A DNA stretch of 13,588 nucleotides, from assembly GCA_021775385.1 (NCBI GenBank), contig JAJFHW010000106.1:1-13588 (forward strand). Reading direction: 5' to 3'. A program made the position numbers and the translations under genes. The stretch's first letter is position 1. Every line of letters starts with the position of its first letter. The notes beneath the pieces were generated by a model. The model was not told the origin of the DNA, did not search any database, and worked only from the letters and a program-made list of their open reading frames with translations. Positions 1-8,659 of the stretch are shown piece by piece. The stretch is from Hyphomicrobiales bacterium (lineage in GTDB: Bacteria > Pseudomonadota > Alphaproteobacteria > Rhizobiales > HXMU1428-3).

Positions 1-2
1 AG

Positions 3-530
3 TTTGTGACAGAGACTAAAGTTGACGCGCTTGCTGTAGCTATCGGCACCTCTCACGGAGCTTACAAATTTACACGCCCACCTACTGGCGACATTCTTTC
101 AATTGATACAATCGCTCAAATTCACAAGCGCCTGCCTAACACACATATCGTGATGCATGGTTCATCATCTGTGCCGCAAGACTTGCAAGATGTGATCAAT
201 GAGTTTGGTGGTGAAATGCCGCAAACTTATGGTGTGCCTGTAGAAGAGATTGCGAAGGGCATTAAATTTGGTGTTCGTAAAGTGAATATCGATACTGACC
301 TTCGTATGGCTGCAACTGGCGCGATGCGTAAAGTTGCAATGACTAAAAAGACTGAATTTGATCCTCGTAAATTCTTATTGCCGGCTCGTGATGCTATGCA
401 AAAGGTTTGCGAAGATCGGTTTGAAGCGTTCGAGACTTCTGGTCACGCTTCTAAAATTAAGGCGATCCCAATGGCTGATATGGCTAAGCGCTATGCTTCG
501 GGTGAGCTTGATCCGGTAACAGCATCTTAA
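3..530 (+). CDS. cbbA: Fructose-bisphosphate aldolase, class II (C-terminal part, 5' truncated by window edge)
   Basis: Zinc-dependent aldolase that joins glyceraldehyde-3-phosphate or erythrose-4-phosphate to dihydroxyacetone phosphate in the Calvin cycle and gluconeogenesis; cytosolic. The reading frame is open to the left edge, so the GTG at position 6 is an internal valine, not the start. About 175 residues remain of a family usually near 350. Visible signatures are GTSHGAYKF and VMHGSSSVP, each carrying a zinc-ligand histidine, and NIDTDLR, which binds substrate phosphate. The residues and its place directly before cbbL match the CbbA type found in proteobacterial cbb operons. Codon use is strongly biased (GGT, GCT, CGT), like the following RuBisCO genes, which suggests high expression. 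The family call is secure; the symbol cbbA rather than fba rests on context. Confidence 0.95.
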   Translation, partial: FVTETKVDALAVAIGTSHGAYKFTRPPTGDILSIDTIAQIHKRLPNTHIVMHGSSSVPQDLQDVINEFGGEMPQTYGVPVEEIAKGIKFGVRKVNIDTDLRMAATGAMRKVAMTKKTEFDPRKFLLPARDAMQKVCEDRFEAFETSGHASKIKAIPMADMAKRYASGELDPVTAS

Positions 531-540
531 AGATGGGTTT

Positions 541-568
541 GGCCTGGTAGCGTTTTAGCTACTAGGCC
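541..568 (+). terminator. Hairpin after aldolase gene (weak or partial terminator)
   Basis: Eleven-base-pair stem GGCCTGGTAGC / GCTACTAGGCC with one G-T pair and a six-base loop, starting 10 bases after the cbbA stop. It is followed by CCTTT rather than a long T-run, so it may only reduce read-through or mark an mRNA end. A second palindrome, CCCTTTAAAGGG (568-579), abuts it. Confidence 0.45.
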
Positions 569-598
569 CCTTTAAAGGGCTCATCATTTTAGATGCCA

Positions 599-619
599 TG
601 ACAAGAGATCTTAATGTCA
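599..619 (+). promoter_or_regulatory. Possible operator dyad upstream of cbbL
   Basis: TGACA and TGTCA form an inverted repeat separated by 11 bases, with a smaller inner dyad AAGA / TCTT. This spacing resembles a LysR-type regulator site, and CbbR is the usual LysR-type activator of cbb operons. No cbbR gene is in the window and no convincing -35/-10 pair is visible, so the function is inferred and weak. Confidence 0.2.
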
Positions 620-622
620 CGA

Positions 623-2137
<1,515 letters not shown>

Positions 2138-2163
2138 TATATTTAAAGAGGAGAATAGACGAT

Positions 2164-2601
2164 ATGCCAATGTCTAACCCCGGTAACCGGGTCACTCAGG
2201 GACAATTTTCATTCCTGCCAGACCTAACTGACGAGCAAATTAAAGCTCAACTTAAATACGCCATCGATAATGGATGGGCGGTAAACCTAGAGTATACCGA
2301 CGATCCACACCCACGTAACACATACTGGGAAATGTATGGTATGCCAATGTTTGATCTGAAAGATCCTGCTGGCATCTTGATGGAAGTTAACGAATGTCGC
2401 AAGACATTCCCAAATATGTATATCCGTGTAACTGCGTTTGACGCAACTCATGGTTGGGAAGCGCCACGTATGTCTTACATCGTGAACCGTCCTTCATCAG
2501 AGCCTGGCTTTAACTTGGTCCGTACAGAGCTTCACGGCCGGAACCAAGGTTACTCAATTGTATCTTATGCAACTGATAAGCCTGAAGGTGAGCGTCCATA
2601 A
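2164..2601 (+). CDS. cbbS: RuBisCO small subunit, red-type
   Basis: Small subunit that caps the L8 core of form I RuBisCO. It begins 26 bases after cbbL and is surely co-transcribed. ATG 2164 is chosen because AGAGGAG (2147-2153) lies ten bases upstream; a second in-frame ATG at 2170 is farther away. Conserved segments are FSFLPDLTDEQI, the GWAVNLEYTDDPHPRNTYWEM block, GMPMFDL and NECRKTFP. The C-terminal tail (from about residue 115, PGFNLVRTELHGRN onward) corresponds to the beta-hairpin extension typical of red-type small subunits, which lines the central pore of the holoenzyme. At 145 residues it is slightly longer than many relatives, with a few extra residues at the N-terminus. The first codons contain a GC-rich dyad, CCCGGT-A-ACCGGG (2179-2191), that could pair in the mRNA. 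Confidence 0.98.
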   Translation: MPMSNPGNRVTQGQFSFLPDLTDEQIKAQLKYAIDNGWAVNLEYTDDPHPRNTYWEMYGMPMFDLKDPAGILMEVNECRKTFPNMYIRVTAFDATHGWEAPRMSYIVNRPSSEPGFNLVRTELHGRNQGYSIVSYATDKPEGERP

Positions 2602-2621
2602 TTGGATGTTTGTTTTTAAAT

Positions 2622-2649
2622 TAGGTGGCAGGAAATTTCCTGCCACCTA
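2622..2649 (+). terminator. Perfect 28-base palindrome between cbbS and cbbX (attenuator or 3' stabiliser)
   Basis: TAGGTGGCAGGAAA is followed immediately by its exact reverse complement, giving a 14-bp dyad. As RNA it would form a very stable stem with a small AAAUUU loop, beginning 21 bases after the cbbS stop. A T5 run starts six bases downstream (2655-2659). It probably causes partial termination or protects the 3' end of a cbbLS message, lowering cbbX and distal gene expression relative to RuBisCO. The structure is seen directly; the role is inferred. Confidence 0.7.
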
Positions 2650-2690
2650 CACAATTTTTAAATTGTTCAACACGAAATCTGGTGAGGAAT

Positions 2691-3623
2691 ATGAGCGAAG
2701 TTACGGAAGAAACTATTGAGTTTTTAGCGGATGATGCTTGCGTTAATTTGCAAGAAGAATTTGAAAAATCGAAAGTTCAAGACGTACTTGATAAGTTGGA
2801 CCAAGAGCTAATTGGTTTGGTTCCTATTAAAACTCGAATTCGTGAGATTTCTGCTCTTTTGCTGGTTGACCGTCTACGTCAACAGTTTAACTTGAGCTCT
2901 GAAACGCCAACTTTACATATGAATTTTACTGGTAACCCTGGAACAGGTAAGACCACTGTCGCGCTACGCATGGCAGAAATTTTGCACTGCCTTGGTTATG
3001 TGCGTGAGGGGCATCTAGTCTCTGTGACACGTGATGATTTGGTTGGCCAATATATTGGACATACAGCTCCTAAAACCAAAGACGTTATTAAAAAGGCCAT
3101 GGGCGGCGTTTTATTTATTGATGAAGCTTATTATCTTTATAAGCCGGAAAATGAACGGGACTATGGCGGCGAGTCTATTGAGATTTTACTGCAAGTCATG
3201 GAAAATCACCGTGATGATCTGGTTGTGATTTTGGCTGGTTATAAAGATAAAATGGATATCTTTTTTGAAAGTAATCCTGGGATGCGCTCACGGATTGCAC
3301 ATCATCTTGATTTTCCAGATTACTCAGCTGGTGAGCTTGAGCAAATTGGTGAACTGATGTTGAAAGAAATGAACTATCAGCTTAGTCCAGATGCTAAAAA
3401 AGTTTTAAAAGACTATATACCGAAGCGCATGTCACTGTCGCATTTTGCGAATGCGCGTTCAATTCGTAATGCTCTTGATCGTATGCGTTTGCGCCAAGCT
3501 AACCGATTGTTTGCTGATAGAAGTAAGTCTTTGACTAAGACTGATTTGATTACACTTGAGGCCGAAGATCTGTTGGTTAGCCGGGTGTTTACTGAAGGTA
3601 AGCTTGAAGGCGACCCTATCTAA
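2691..3623 (+). CDS. cbbX: Red-type RuBisCO activase CbbX (AAA+ ATPase)
   Basis: Hexameric AAA+ remodelling ATPase that pulls on the CbbL C-terminus to release inhibitory sugar phosphates; activated by RuBP in studied relatives. The ATG at 2691 gives 310 residues, the family's usual size, starting [11 protein letters not shown]. Upstream in-frame codons run through the palindrome and are not expected to be translated. The Shine-Dalgarno GGTGAGG is close, only three bases away. Motifs in order: Walker [10 protein letters not shown] (K87), pore loop YIGHTAPKT (Y121), Walker [11 protein letters not shown] (D144, E145), a sensor-1-like segment [12 protein letters not shown], arginine-finger region NPGMRSRI (R199/R201), and sensor-2 region [13 protein letters not shown]. 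All are intact. Position after cbbLS is the standard arrangement for red-type RuBisCO operons. Confidence 0.98.
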   Translation: MSEVTEETIEFLADDACVNLQEEFEKSKVQDVLDKLDQELIGLVPIKTRIREISALLLVDRLRQQFNLSSETPTLHMNFTGNPGTGKTTVALRMAEILHCLGYVREGHLVSVTRDDLVGQYIGHTAPKTKDVIKKAMGGVLFIDEAYYLYKPENERDYGGESIEILLQVMENHRDDLVVILAGYKDKMDIFFESNPGMRSRIAHHLDFPDYSAGELEQIGELMLKEMNYQLSPDAKKVLKDYIPKRMSLSHFANARSIRNALDRMRLRQANRLFADRSKSLTKTDLITLEAEDLLVSRVFTEGKLEGDPI

Positions 3624-3681
3624 GTTTAATGTCCGTTTTATACGAATAACAATGGCTCAATAAAAATGAGAGAGGCCCCCC

Positions 3682-4347
3682 ATGACGAACGATATTATCA
3701 TTGCCCCTTCTATCCTATCTGCTGATTTTGCCCGCCTTGGTGAAGAGGTGAAGGCGATTGATGAAGCTGGGTGCGACTGGGTTCATGTTGATGTGATGGA
3801 CGGTCATTTTGTACCAAATTTAACATTTGGGCCTTGTATTGTTGAAGCTATTCGCCCCTATACGAAAAAAGTTATGGATGTGCATCTAATGATTGCACCG
3901 GCGGACCCTTATTTGGAAGCGTTTGTGAAGGCTGGTTCTGATATTGTAACCGTTCATGCTGAGGCTGGACCTCACCTTGATCGCTCGCTGCAGTTTATTC
4001 GCTCTTTAGGTGCTAAAGCTGGTGTTTCCTTGAACCCTTCTACACCTGAGAGTGTGATTGAATATGTACTGGATAAGGTTGACCTTATTTTGGTAATGAC
4101 TGTTAACCCAGGATTTGGTGGGCAGAGTTTTATTGAGAGCCAGTGCCAAAAAATTAGTAACATTCGAAAAATGATTGGTGACCGACCTATTCACCTTGAA
4201 GTGGATGGCGGTGTGAACCCTTCCACTGTTGCTATGGTAGCAAAAGCTGGAGCTAACGCATTGGTTGCTGGCTCAGGTGTGTTTAAAGGTGGGAACTATA
4301 AAGAGAATATTGAAGCCATTCGTGCTGGTGCCCTTGCTGCGAGATAA
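3682..4347 (+). CDS. cbbE: Ribulose-phosphate 3-epimerase
   Basis: Interconverts ribulose-5-phosphate and xylulose-5-phosphate (EC 5.1.3.1), feeding RuBP regeneration in the Calvin cycle; also known as rpe. The 221-residue product is full length for this TIM-barrel family. Signatures are [15 protein letters not shown], the metal and catalytic residues of HVDVMDG (H35, D37), DVHLMI (H68) and LEVDGGV (D175), plus [10 protein letters not shown] and the phosphate-binding GSGVFKG. The ATG has GAGAGAGG six bases upstream. It lies 58 bases after cbbX in the same operon. Because it is the only epimerase visible I cannot say whether the genome has a second, housekeeping rpe. Confidence 0.97.
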   Translation: MTNDIIIAPSILSADFARLGEEVKAIDEAGCDWVHVDVMDGHFVPNLTFGPCIVEAIRPYTKKVMDVHLMIAPADPYLEAFVKAGSDIVTVHAEAGPHLDRSLQFIRSLGAKAGVSLNPSTPESVIEYVLDKVDLILVMTVNPGFGGQSFIESQCQKISNIRKMIGDRPIHLEVDGGVNPSTVAMVAKAGANALVAGSGVFKGGNYKENIEAIRAGALAAR

Positions 4348-4388
4348 ATTTAGCCTTGTACGTTCTGTTTTTTCTGGGAGTCTTTTAA

Positions 4389-5090
4389 ATGAGTGAGAAA
4401 AAATCACAAAAAGAATGGCCTAAAGCTGTGATCATGGACCTTGATGGAACTTTGATTGATAGTGCGCCTGATATTGCACTTGCGCTGAACGGTGCATTTG
4501 CTGATGCCTCCTTACCTCCTTTTACCCTTGATGAAGTGCGATTTATGATTGGGGGCGGAGTTCCGAAATTAGTTGAGCGTGCGTTTGATGCGCGGAACAT
4601 GCCTCATGATGAAAAAGAACAAGCCATCATAGAGGGGGTGTTGAAACATTATACTGAGGCCCCTGTTGGCAACACAGTGATTTATGATGGCGTTGAGCAT
4701 GTGCTTAGTACATTGCGGGCGCGCGGGATCAAAGTAGGGCTTTGTACTAATAAACCTCAAGGTATTACAGAAGTCGCGCTAAATCAGTTAAATATGACAG
4801 CTTATTTTGACGCGATTGTTGGTGGCACTGCTGATACAAAACGCAAGCCTGACCCCGAAACGCTGCAGATGTGTGCCGATCAGTTGGGGGTAGATGTGGA
4901 TGATTGTTTGCTAGTTGGTGATAGCGGCGCTGATCGCGGTGCTGCTGAAGCGTTAGAGATGACAGTTTTTCTTGTTGAATATGGATATTGTAAAACACCA
5001 GTTGCTGAGCTGAAGCCAGATGGGGTTTTGAATAAAATGTCTGATTTACTCAAAATTTTATTTCCCCTTGATGAAGTTGTAAGAGGTTAA
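4389..5090 (+). CDS. cbbZ: Phosphoglycolate phosphatase (HAD superfamily)
   Basis: Dephosphorylates 2-phosphoglycolate, the toxic product of the RuBisCO oxygenase reaction, to glycolate (EC 3.1.3.18); cytosolic; also called gph. The 233-residue protein has the full HAD motif set: motif I MDLDGTLIDS with nucleophile D17 and general acid D19, motif II CTNKPQ (T120), motif III lysine in KRKPDP (K153), and motif IV VGDSGADRGAA (D178, D182). The segment SAPDIALALN after motif I is the start of the C1 cap typical of Gph proteins. GGGAG sits eight bases before the ATG. It is 41 bases behind rpe and four bases ahead of cbbY, so co-translation with cbbY is likely. Substrate assignment relies on similarity to Gph and on the RuBisCO operon. 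Confidence 0.93.
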   Translation: MSEKKSQKEWPKAVIMDLDGTLIDSAPDIALALNGAFADASLPPFTLDEVRFMIGGGVPKLVERAFDARNMPHDEKEQAIIEGVLKHYTEAPVGNTVIYDGVEHVLSTLRARGIKVGLCTNKPQGITEVALNQLNMTAYFDAIVGGTADTKRKPDPETLQMCADQLGVDVDDCLLVGDSGADRGAAEALEMTVFLVEYGYCKTPVAELKPDGVLNKMSDLLKILFPLDEVVRG

Positions 5091-5094
5091 TCCT

Positions 5095-5796
5095 ATGCTG
5101 GAAGCATTGCTTTTTGACGTTGATGGTACATTGGCGGAAACCGAAGAAGTGCATAGGGCTGCGTTTAATGAGGCCTTTACGCAAGCTGATCTTAATTGGC
5201 ACTGGGATCAAGAGCTTTATCATGAGCTGTTAAGTGTGACAGGCGGGAAAGAGCGTATTCTTTATCATGTGCAACGGTCTGGATTGGAAACGGCTTTCTT
5301 CACACAGAATTACATTGCTAAACTTCATGCTCAAAAAACTGAAATATATGTTTCGATGATGGATGAGGGAAAGATTGAACTGCGCCCTGGTATTTATCAA
5401 TTGATTACCGATGCCAGAAAAGCAGGAATTAGACTTGCCATAACAACGACGACTAGTCATGTGAATGTTGAGCGTTTGCTTAAGGCGACGATTGGGGCAC
5501 AGGCTCTTGAATGGTTTGAAGTTTATGCCACTGGTGATCGTGTGCCGCGTAAAAAGCCGGATCCTGCTATATATCAATTGGCATTAGACGAGCTTAAGTT
5601 GCCTGCATCTTCTTGTTTGGCAATTGAGGATGCTGCTCAAGGTTTGGCATCTTCACTTGGTGCTGGTATTGCAACCATTATTACCGAAAGCTCATATTCA
5701 GCCGGTCAAAATTTTACCGGGGCATTGAAGATTTATGCTGAAACGGATGAGCGACCAACATTGTCAGATCTACAAGAATTATTTGGCCAAGTCTGA
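5095..5796 (+). CDS. cbbY: CbbY, HAD phosphatase (xylulose-1,5-bisphosphate type)
   Basis: CbbY enzymes hydrolyse xylulose-1,5-bisphosphate, a misfire product that blocks RuBisCO, to xylulose-5-phosphate, and so work downstream of the CbbX activase. The 233-residue protein starts with LFDVDGTLAETEEVHR (D8 nucleophile, D10 acid/base, E17 a family-specific residue), and continues with TTTTSHVNVERL (motif II), KKPDPAIYQLAL (motif III lysine) and IEDAAQGLASSLGAG (motif IV). The TGGKERI segment in the cap domain also matches CbbY rather than generic beta-phosphoglucomutase-like HADs. AAGAGG of the gph end provides its RBS and the intergenic gap is only four bases. It is the last gene of the cbb cluster; no strong terminator follows. 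The specific substrate is inferred from the family. Confidence 0.94.
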   Translation: MLEALLFDVDGTLAETEEVHRAAFNEAFTQADLNWHWDQELYHELLSVTGGKERILYHVQRSGLETAFFTQNYIAKLHAQKTEIYVSMMDEGKIELRPGIYQLITDARKAGIRLAITTTTSHVNVERLLKATIGAQALEWFEVYATGDRVPRKKPDPAIYQLALDELKLPASSCLAIEDAAQGLASSLGAGIATIITESSYSAGQNFTGALKIYAETDERPTLSDLQELFGQV

Positions 5797-6165
5797 GTTG
5801 CTCTGTAGTTTTTCTTGTTTTCAGGTCTTTTATAAGCAACAGACAATTCCGGGATTGATAGGTCTTTAGCCTTGATGAGGATTGTTAATTCAATTCTTTG
5901 GTCAATTTTAGATGAACTATCAGATGAACTTTTGATTCTGTGTTTACTCTGTGTTTTTTCTTTCATTAAAAATCTGAAATAATTTAGTCACTTTTGATCA
6001 CGATGGAGAGAGACGGCTTTATTCTGCTTGCTCGCTGATTTTTGCTGTGCTTTCTTTAGTTATATGCAAATTTCTGAATTTATAGTTGATTAGATTTTAT
6101 GCTGCCCTTTACGTTTTAGAGATGCTAAACGTATCTCCTTTAATGCATGAATTTTTTGGTGGTTA
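5797..6165. other. Gene-free region between cbbY and soxX
   Basis: AT-rich, 369 bases, with no supported gene. It holds a 10-bp interrupted stem overlapping the cbbY stop (5791-5802 with 5831-5840, large loop, no T-run), a short tandem direct repeat AGATGAACT (5910-5918 and 5922-5930), and a small hairpin at 6110-6133. I see no clear rho-independent terminator and no good -35/-10 pair, though the distance and the change in codon bias suggest soxX has its own promoter here. Confidence 0.5.
6110..6133 (+). promoter_or_regulatory. Inverted repeat in the soxX leader
   Basis: TACGTTT and AAACGTA form a 7-bp dyad, extended by two more pairs past a bulged T around the loop AGATG. It lies 32 bases before the soxX start and could be an operator half-site pair or a leader hairpin. 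The dyad is seen in the sequence; the role is unknown. Confidence 0.3.
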
Positions 6166-6759
6166 ATGACAAATTCTATTTTAGCTAGACGTGGTGTAAT
6201 TGCTCAATTCCTGAAGGCTTCTTTTTTGGGAGCATCTTTTTTTGTGGCAATCGTGTTGATTTTATCTCTTTTGTCAGTTTCCTCAGTTTTTGCCGCAAAA
6301 AATGATGAAAAAAAAGCAAAAAAGAGTGAAAAAGATACTCCTAAATTGGTTGAATATGAAATTTTTAATCTTATTCAATCTAAGTCCATTCCAAAGCCAC
6401 TTGCTGGAAAAAAAGGAAATAGGAAACGAGGAGAAGCTTTAATACTGGATGCTGCAAAAGGGAATTGTCTTCAGTGTCATGTGATTGACCAATTTCTTGT
6501 AAAAGCTAAGAAAAATCCAGATGTTTACGGCAATATGGGGGAAATTGGACCTTCGCTTGATGGTGTCTCTACTCGCTATAAAGAGAGTCAGTTGAGATTA
6601 ATTTTAGTGAATGCCAAACTTGTTTTTCCTGAAACGATTATGCCTGCTTATTATCGTATTGATGGGTTGACCAGAGTTGATGATAAATATTTAGATAAAC
6701 CAATTATGAGTGCTCAAGATATAGAAGATATTTTGAGCTTTTTGATGAAATTAAAATAG
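6166..6759 (+). CDS. soxX: SoxX, monoheme c-type cytochrome of the thiosulfate-oxidising complex
   Basis: SoxX and SoxA form the periplasmic heterodimer that couples thiosulfate oxidatively to the SoxY swinging-arm cysteine and passes the electrons to cytochrome c. The 197-residue precursor has a long N-region (MTNSILARRGV..) and a hydrophobic core at about 20-41, with probable cleavage at VFA-AK near residue 43. A lysine-rich linker follows (about 45-62). The heme motif is CLQCH (C101, C104, H105). The block GEIGPSLDGV..RYKESQLRLILVNAK and the ligand methionine in TIMPAYYR (M159) are the SoxX signature. GGTGG three bases before the ATG is a weak RBS. The stop lies ten bases before the soxA start, so the two subunits are translated together. 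soxY and soxZ do not follow it, unlike many sox operons. Confidence 0.94.
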   Translation: MTNSILARRGVIAQFLKASFLGASFFVAIVLILSLLSVSSVFAAKNDEKKAKKSEKDTPKLVEYEIFNLIQSKSIPKPLAGKKGNRKRGEALILDAAKGNCLQCHVIDQFLVKAKKNPDVYGNMGEIGPSLDGVSTRYKESQLRLILVNAKLVFPETIMPAYYRIDGLTRVDDKYLDKPIMSAQDIEDILSFLMKLK

Positions 6760-6769
6760 GGCAGTTCAG

Positions 6770-7672
6770 TTGAATTTTTGTTCTCAACAGTATCAAGCGC
6801 ACTCTATTAAAGCTCACTTCTGTGACTTTGCGTTTTTGCGCAACTTATTAGCATTTCTAAGTTTGATGGTGGTTGTCTGGGTGATCTCGGCCTTTATTTT
6901 CTCTGCACCGTCCTTTGCTGGGAATGGTCGAGACAAGTCTATTATTCCGCGTGATAAAACCAATCCGTTATCCAACCTTTGGTCTGGTTATTATTATTCG
7001 ACGAAAGATATTCAAGCACTACAGAAAAACCGAGCAGAAAATCCTGGTTTTAAATATGTTACTGAAGGCGCTCAATTATGGGAACAAAAGACTGGTACCA
7101 CTCAAAAATCTTGTGCGAAATGCCATGGCAAACCTTCTGTTTCCATGGATGAAGCTGGAGCAAGGTACCCGCAATATTATGCACCTTTGAAGCGGCTTAT
7201 AAATTTGGAACAGCGGATAAATTTATGCCGTAAGACTTATCAAGGAGCTAAAAGTTTTGAGTATGAAAGTAAAGAGTTGTTATCTCTGACGGCTTTTGTT
7301 CGCTCTCAGGCACGAGCCAGACCTGTACGTGTGAAGATTGATGGATTTGCAAAGCCATTCTTTGAAAAGGGGAAGGCTTTTTACTATCAGCGACGTGGTC
7401 AGCTTGATATGTCTTGTGCCAATTGTCATGAAAATAATTATGGCAAACAATTGCGTTCAACTGTTTTAAGTCAGGGGCAAGCAAATGGATTTCCTAGCTA
7501 TCGTGTTGCCTGGCAAAAAATTGGATCATTGCACAGGCGCTTTCAAGGGTGCAATAAACTTGTTCGAGCTAAACCCTATGCTTATGGGGCTGAGTATTAT
7601 GTGAATTTAGAACTATATTTATACTGGCGCGGTACTGGCCTTGAGGTTGAAACGCCTGGTGTGCGTGACTAG
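6770..7672 (+). CDS. soxA: SoxA, diheme c-type cytochrome, catalytic subunit of SoxXA
   Basis: Catalytic partner of SoxX; makes the sulfur-sulfur bond between thiosulfate and the SoxY cysteine in the periplasm. The 300-residue precursor has a hydrophobic segment around 27-46 and likely cleavage at SFA-GN (about 51). It carries two heme sites, CAKCH (C115, C118, H119) and CANCH (C216, C219, H220), so it is the diheme type. C153 in INLCRK fits the first heme's axial cysteine, and C261 in RFQGCNKLVRA the active-site cysteine that is persulfidated in studied SoxA proteins. GFPSYR..WQKIGSLHRRF and the EYYVNLELYLYWRGTGL tail are diagnostic. The start is TTG at 6770 with AGGG eight bases upstream; ATG at 6866 would leave a signal peptide without a charged N-region, so I prefer TTG. 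Confidence 0.94.
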   Translation: MNFCSQQYQAHSIKAHFCDFAFLRNLLAFLSLMVVVWVISAFIFSAPSFAGNGRDKSIIPRDKTNPLSNLWSGYYYSTKDIQALQKNRAENPGFKYVTEGAQLWEQKTGTTQKSCAKCHGKPSVSMDEAGARYPQYYAPLKRLINLEQRINLCRKTYQGAKSFEYESKELLSLTAFVRSQARARPVRVKIDGFAKPFFEKGKAFYYQRRGQLDMSCANCHENNYGKQLRSTVLSQGQANGFPSYRVAWQKIGSLHRRFQGCNKLVRAKPYAYGAEYYVNLELYLYWRGTGLEVETPGVRD

Positions 7673-7690
7673 GGCCTCAACCCTTTTTTT
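7641..7690 (+). terminator. Possible weak terminator at the soxA end
   Basis: TTGAGGTT (7641-7648) can pair with GGCCTCAA (7673-7680) across the soxA stop codon. Alternatively AGGG (7671-7674) pairs with CCCT (7681-7684). A T7 run (7684-7690) follows. Stem strength is poor or includes wobbles, so this may terminate only part of the transcripts. Confidence 0.3.
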
Positions 7691-7720
7691 GAATTTTGCT
7701 GCGTAGAAGCTGTGCATTTT

Positions 7721-7781
7721 GACCCAGAGATGAACAGATTGAAACTTTGGGTCGCGGATTTATTTAATTGGGTTTAAACCC
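7721..7781 (+). promoter_or_regulatory. Two dyads in the soxA-ccdA gap
   Basis: GACCCAGAG (7721-7729) pairs with CTTTGGGTC (7745-7753) over nine positions with one wobble and a 15-base loop. It is followed by a perfect 12-base palindrome GGGTTTAAACCC (7770-7781). Both lie in the 158-base gap upstream of ccdA. They could be operators or leader hairpins; there is no further evidence. Confidence 0.3.
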
Positions 7782-7830
7782 TGATTTATTTGAAGGTCTT
7801 TTTGTGAGAGACATTTCTTAGGAGCATTTA

Positions 7831-8646
7831 ATGGCTGATATTATTTTATATTTATCTATTGGTTTGGCAGGATTAATTAGTTTTCTCTCGCCTTGTGTTT
7901 TGCCATTGGTGCCGCCCTATCTTTGTTATTTAGGGGGAGTGACTTTTGATGAACTTTCTAATTCAGAAGAAAACATTAGCCCTGCTATGCATGGTCGGAT
8001 AATTTTAGCGTCCATCTTTTTTGTGCTTGGGTTTACGACTATTTTTGTGGCGCTTGGTGCGGGCGCTTCCGCTTTTGGGCAATTGTTACACGGCCATAAA
8101 TTTTTTCTTACACAAATAGCAGGTGGTGTTATCATACTGTTTGGACTGCATTTTTTGGGTATTTTGAAAATTGGTTTTTTATATCGTGATACACGTTTTC
8201 AATCGAACTCTACAAGTGTGAGTGTTTTTGGGGCCTATGTAATGGGTTTGGCTTTTGCTTTTGGTTGGACGCCGTGCATTGGTCCTATTTTATCTCCTAT
8301 TATGTCAGTTGCGGCTGATAGTGGGCAAGTTGGACGCGGTGTTTCCATGTTACTTGCTTACTCAATCGGGCTTGGGGTTCCTTTCATGTTGGCTGCGATT
8401 GCTGTTAAGCCATTTTTGAAATTTTTGAAGAAGTTCCAACGTCATCTGGGAACAATTGAAAAAATTATGGGCCTTATACTGATCTTTGTTGGCTTCCTCT
8501 TTATTAATTCGACACTTGATTGGTGGGGCAGCTGGATTTCTTTAAATGGCCTCTCAACGTGGTTGCTTGAGAATTTTGAAATTCTTCAAACATTAGAAGG
8601 TATGTTGGTACCGGACGATATTCCCGAACAGATTATGAAGCAATAG
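7831..8646 (+). CDS. ccdA: CcdA-type cytochrome c biogenesis / thiol-disulfide transmembrane reductase
   Basis: Inner-membrane protein that carries electrons from cytosolic thioredoxin to periplasmic thiol proteins. The related SoxV does this for the Sox system, and CcdA for heme-site cysteines of c-type cytochromes. The 271 residues show about six hydrophobic spans. The two redox cysteines sit in the expected proline-rich motifs SFLSPCVLPLVPPYL (C22, first span) and FGWTPCIGPIL (C149, fourth span). AGGAG lies six bases before the ATG, a strong RBS. It follows soxXA by 158 bases, which supports a role in maturing SoxX/SoxA hemes or reducing SoxY. Family membership is clear, but I cannot tell CcdA from SoxV by sequence alone. 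The C-terminal tail after the last span (about 40 residues) is longer than in minimal CcdA proteins. Confidence 0.92.
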   Translation: MADIILYLSIGLAGLISFLSPCVLPLVPPYLCYLGGVTFDELSNSEENISPAMHGRIILASIFFVLGFTTIFVALGAGASAFGQLLHGHKFFLTQIAGGVIILFGLHFLGILKIGFLYRDTRFQSNSTSVSVFGAYVMGLAFAFGWTPCIGPILSPIMSVAADSGQVGRGVSMLLAYSIGLGVPFMLAAIAVKPFLKFLKKFQRHLGTIEKIMGLILIFVGFLFINSTLDWWGSWISLNGLSTWLLENFEILQTLEGMLVPDDIPEQIMKQ

Positions 8647-8659
8647 ATTCAGGGATCAT

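Noticed and set aside
2625..2690. Upstream in-frame extension of cbbX
   Set aside because: It would translate through the perfect palindrome and add 22 residues unlike any CbbX N-terminus; ATG 2691 gives the normal protein.
5733..5966. 77-codon reverse-strand frame over the cbbY end and the gene-free region
   Set aside because: Composition is low-complexity Ser/Lys-rich, half of it is antisense to cbbY, and there is no recognisable RBS or motif.
6003..6038. Eleven-codon ATG frame in the soxX upstream region as a leader peptide
   Set aside because: No Shine-Dalgarno and no associated attenuator structure; expected by chance.
8647..8659. Thiamine (TPP) riboswitch in front of thiD
   Set aside because: The gap to ccdA is only 13 bases, and I saw no thi-box-like structure upstream of the operon.
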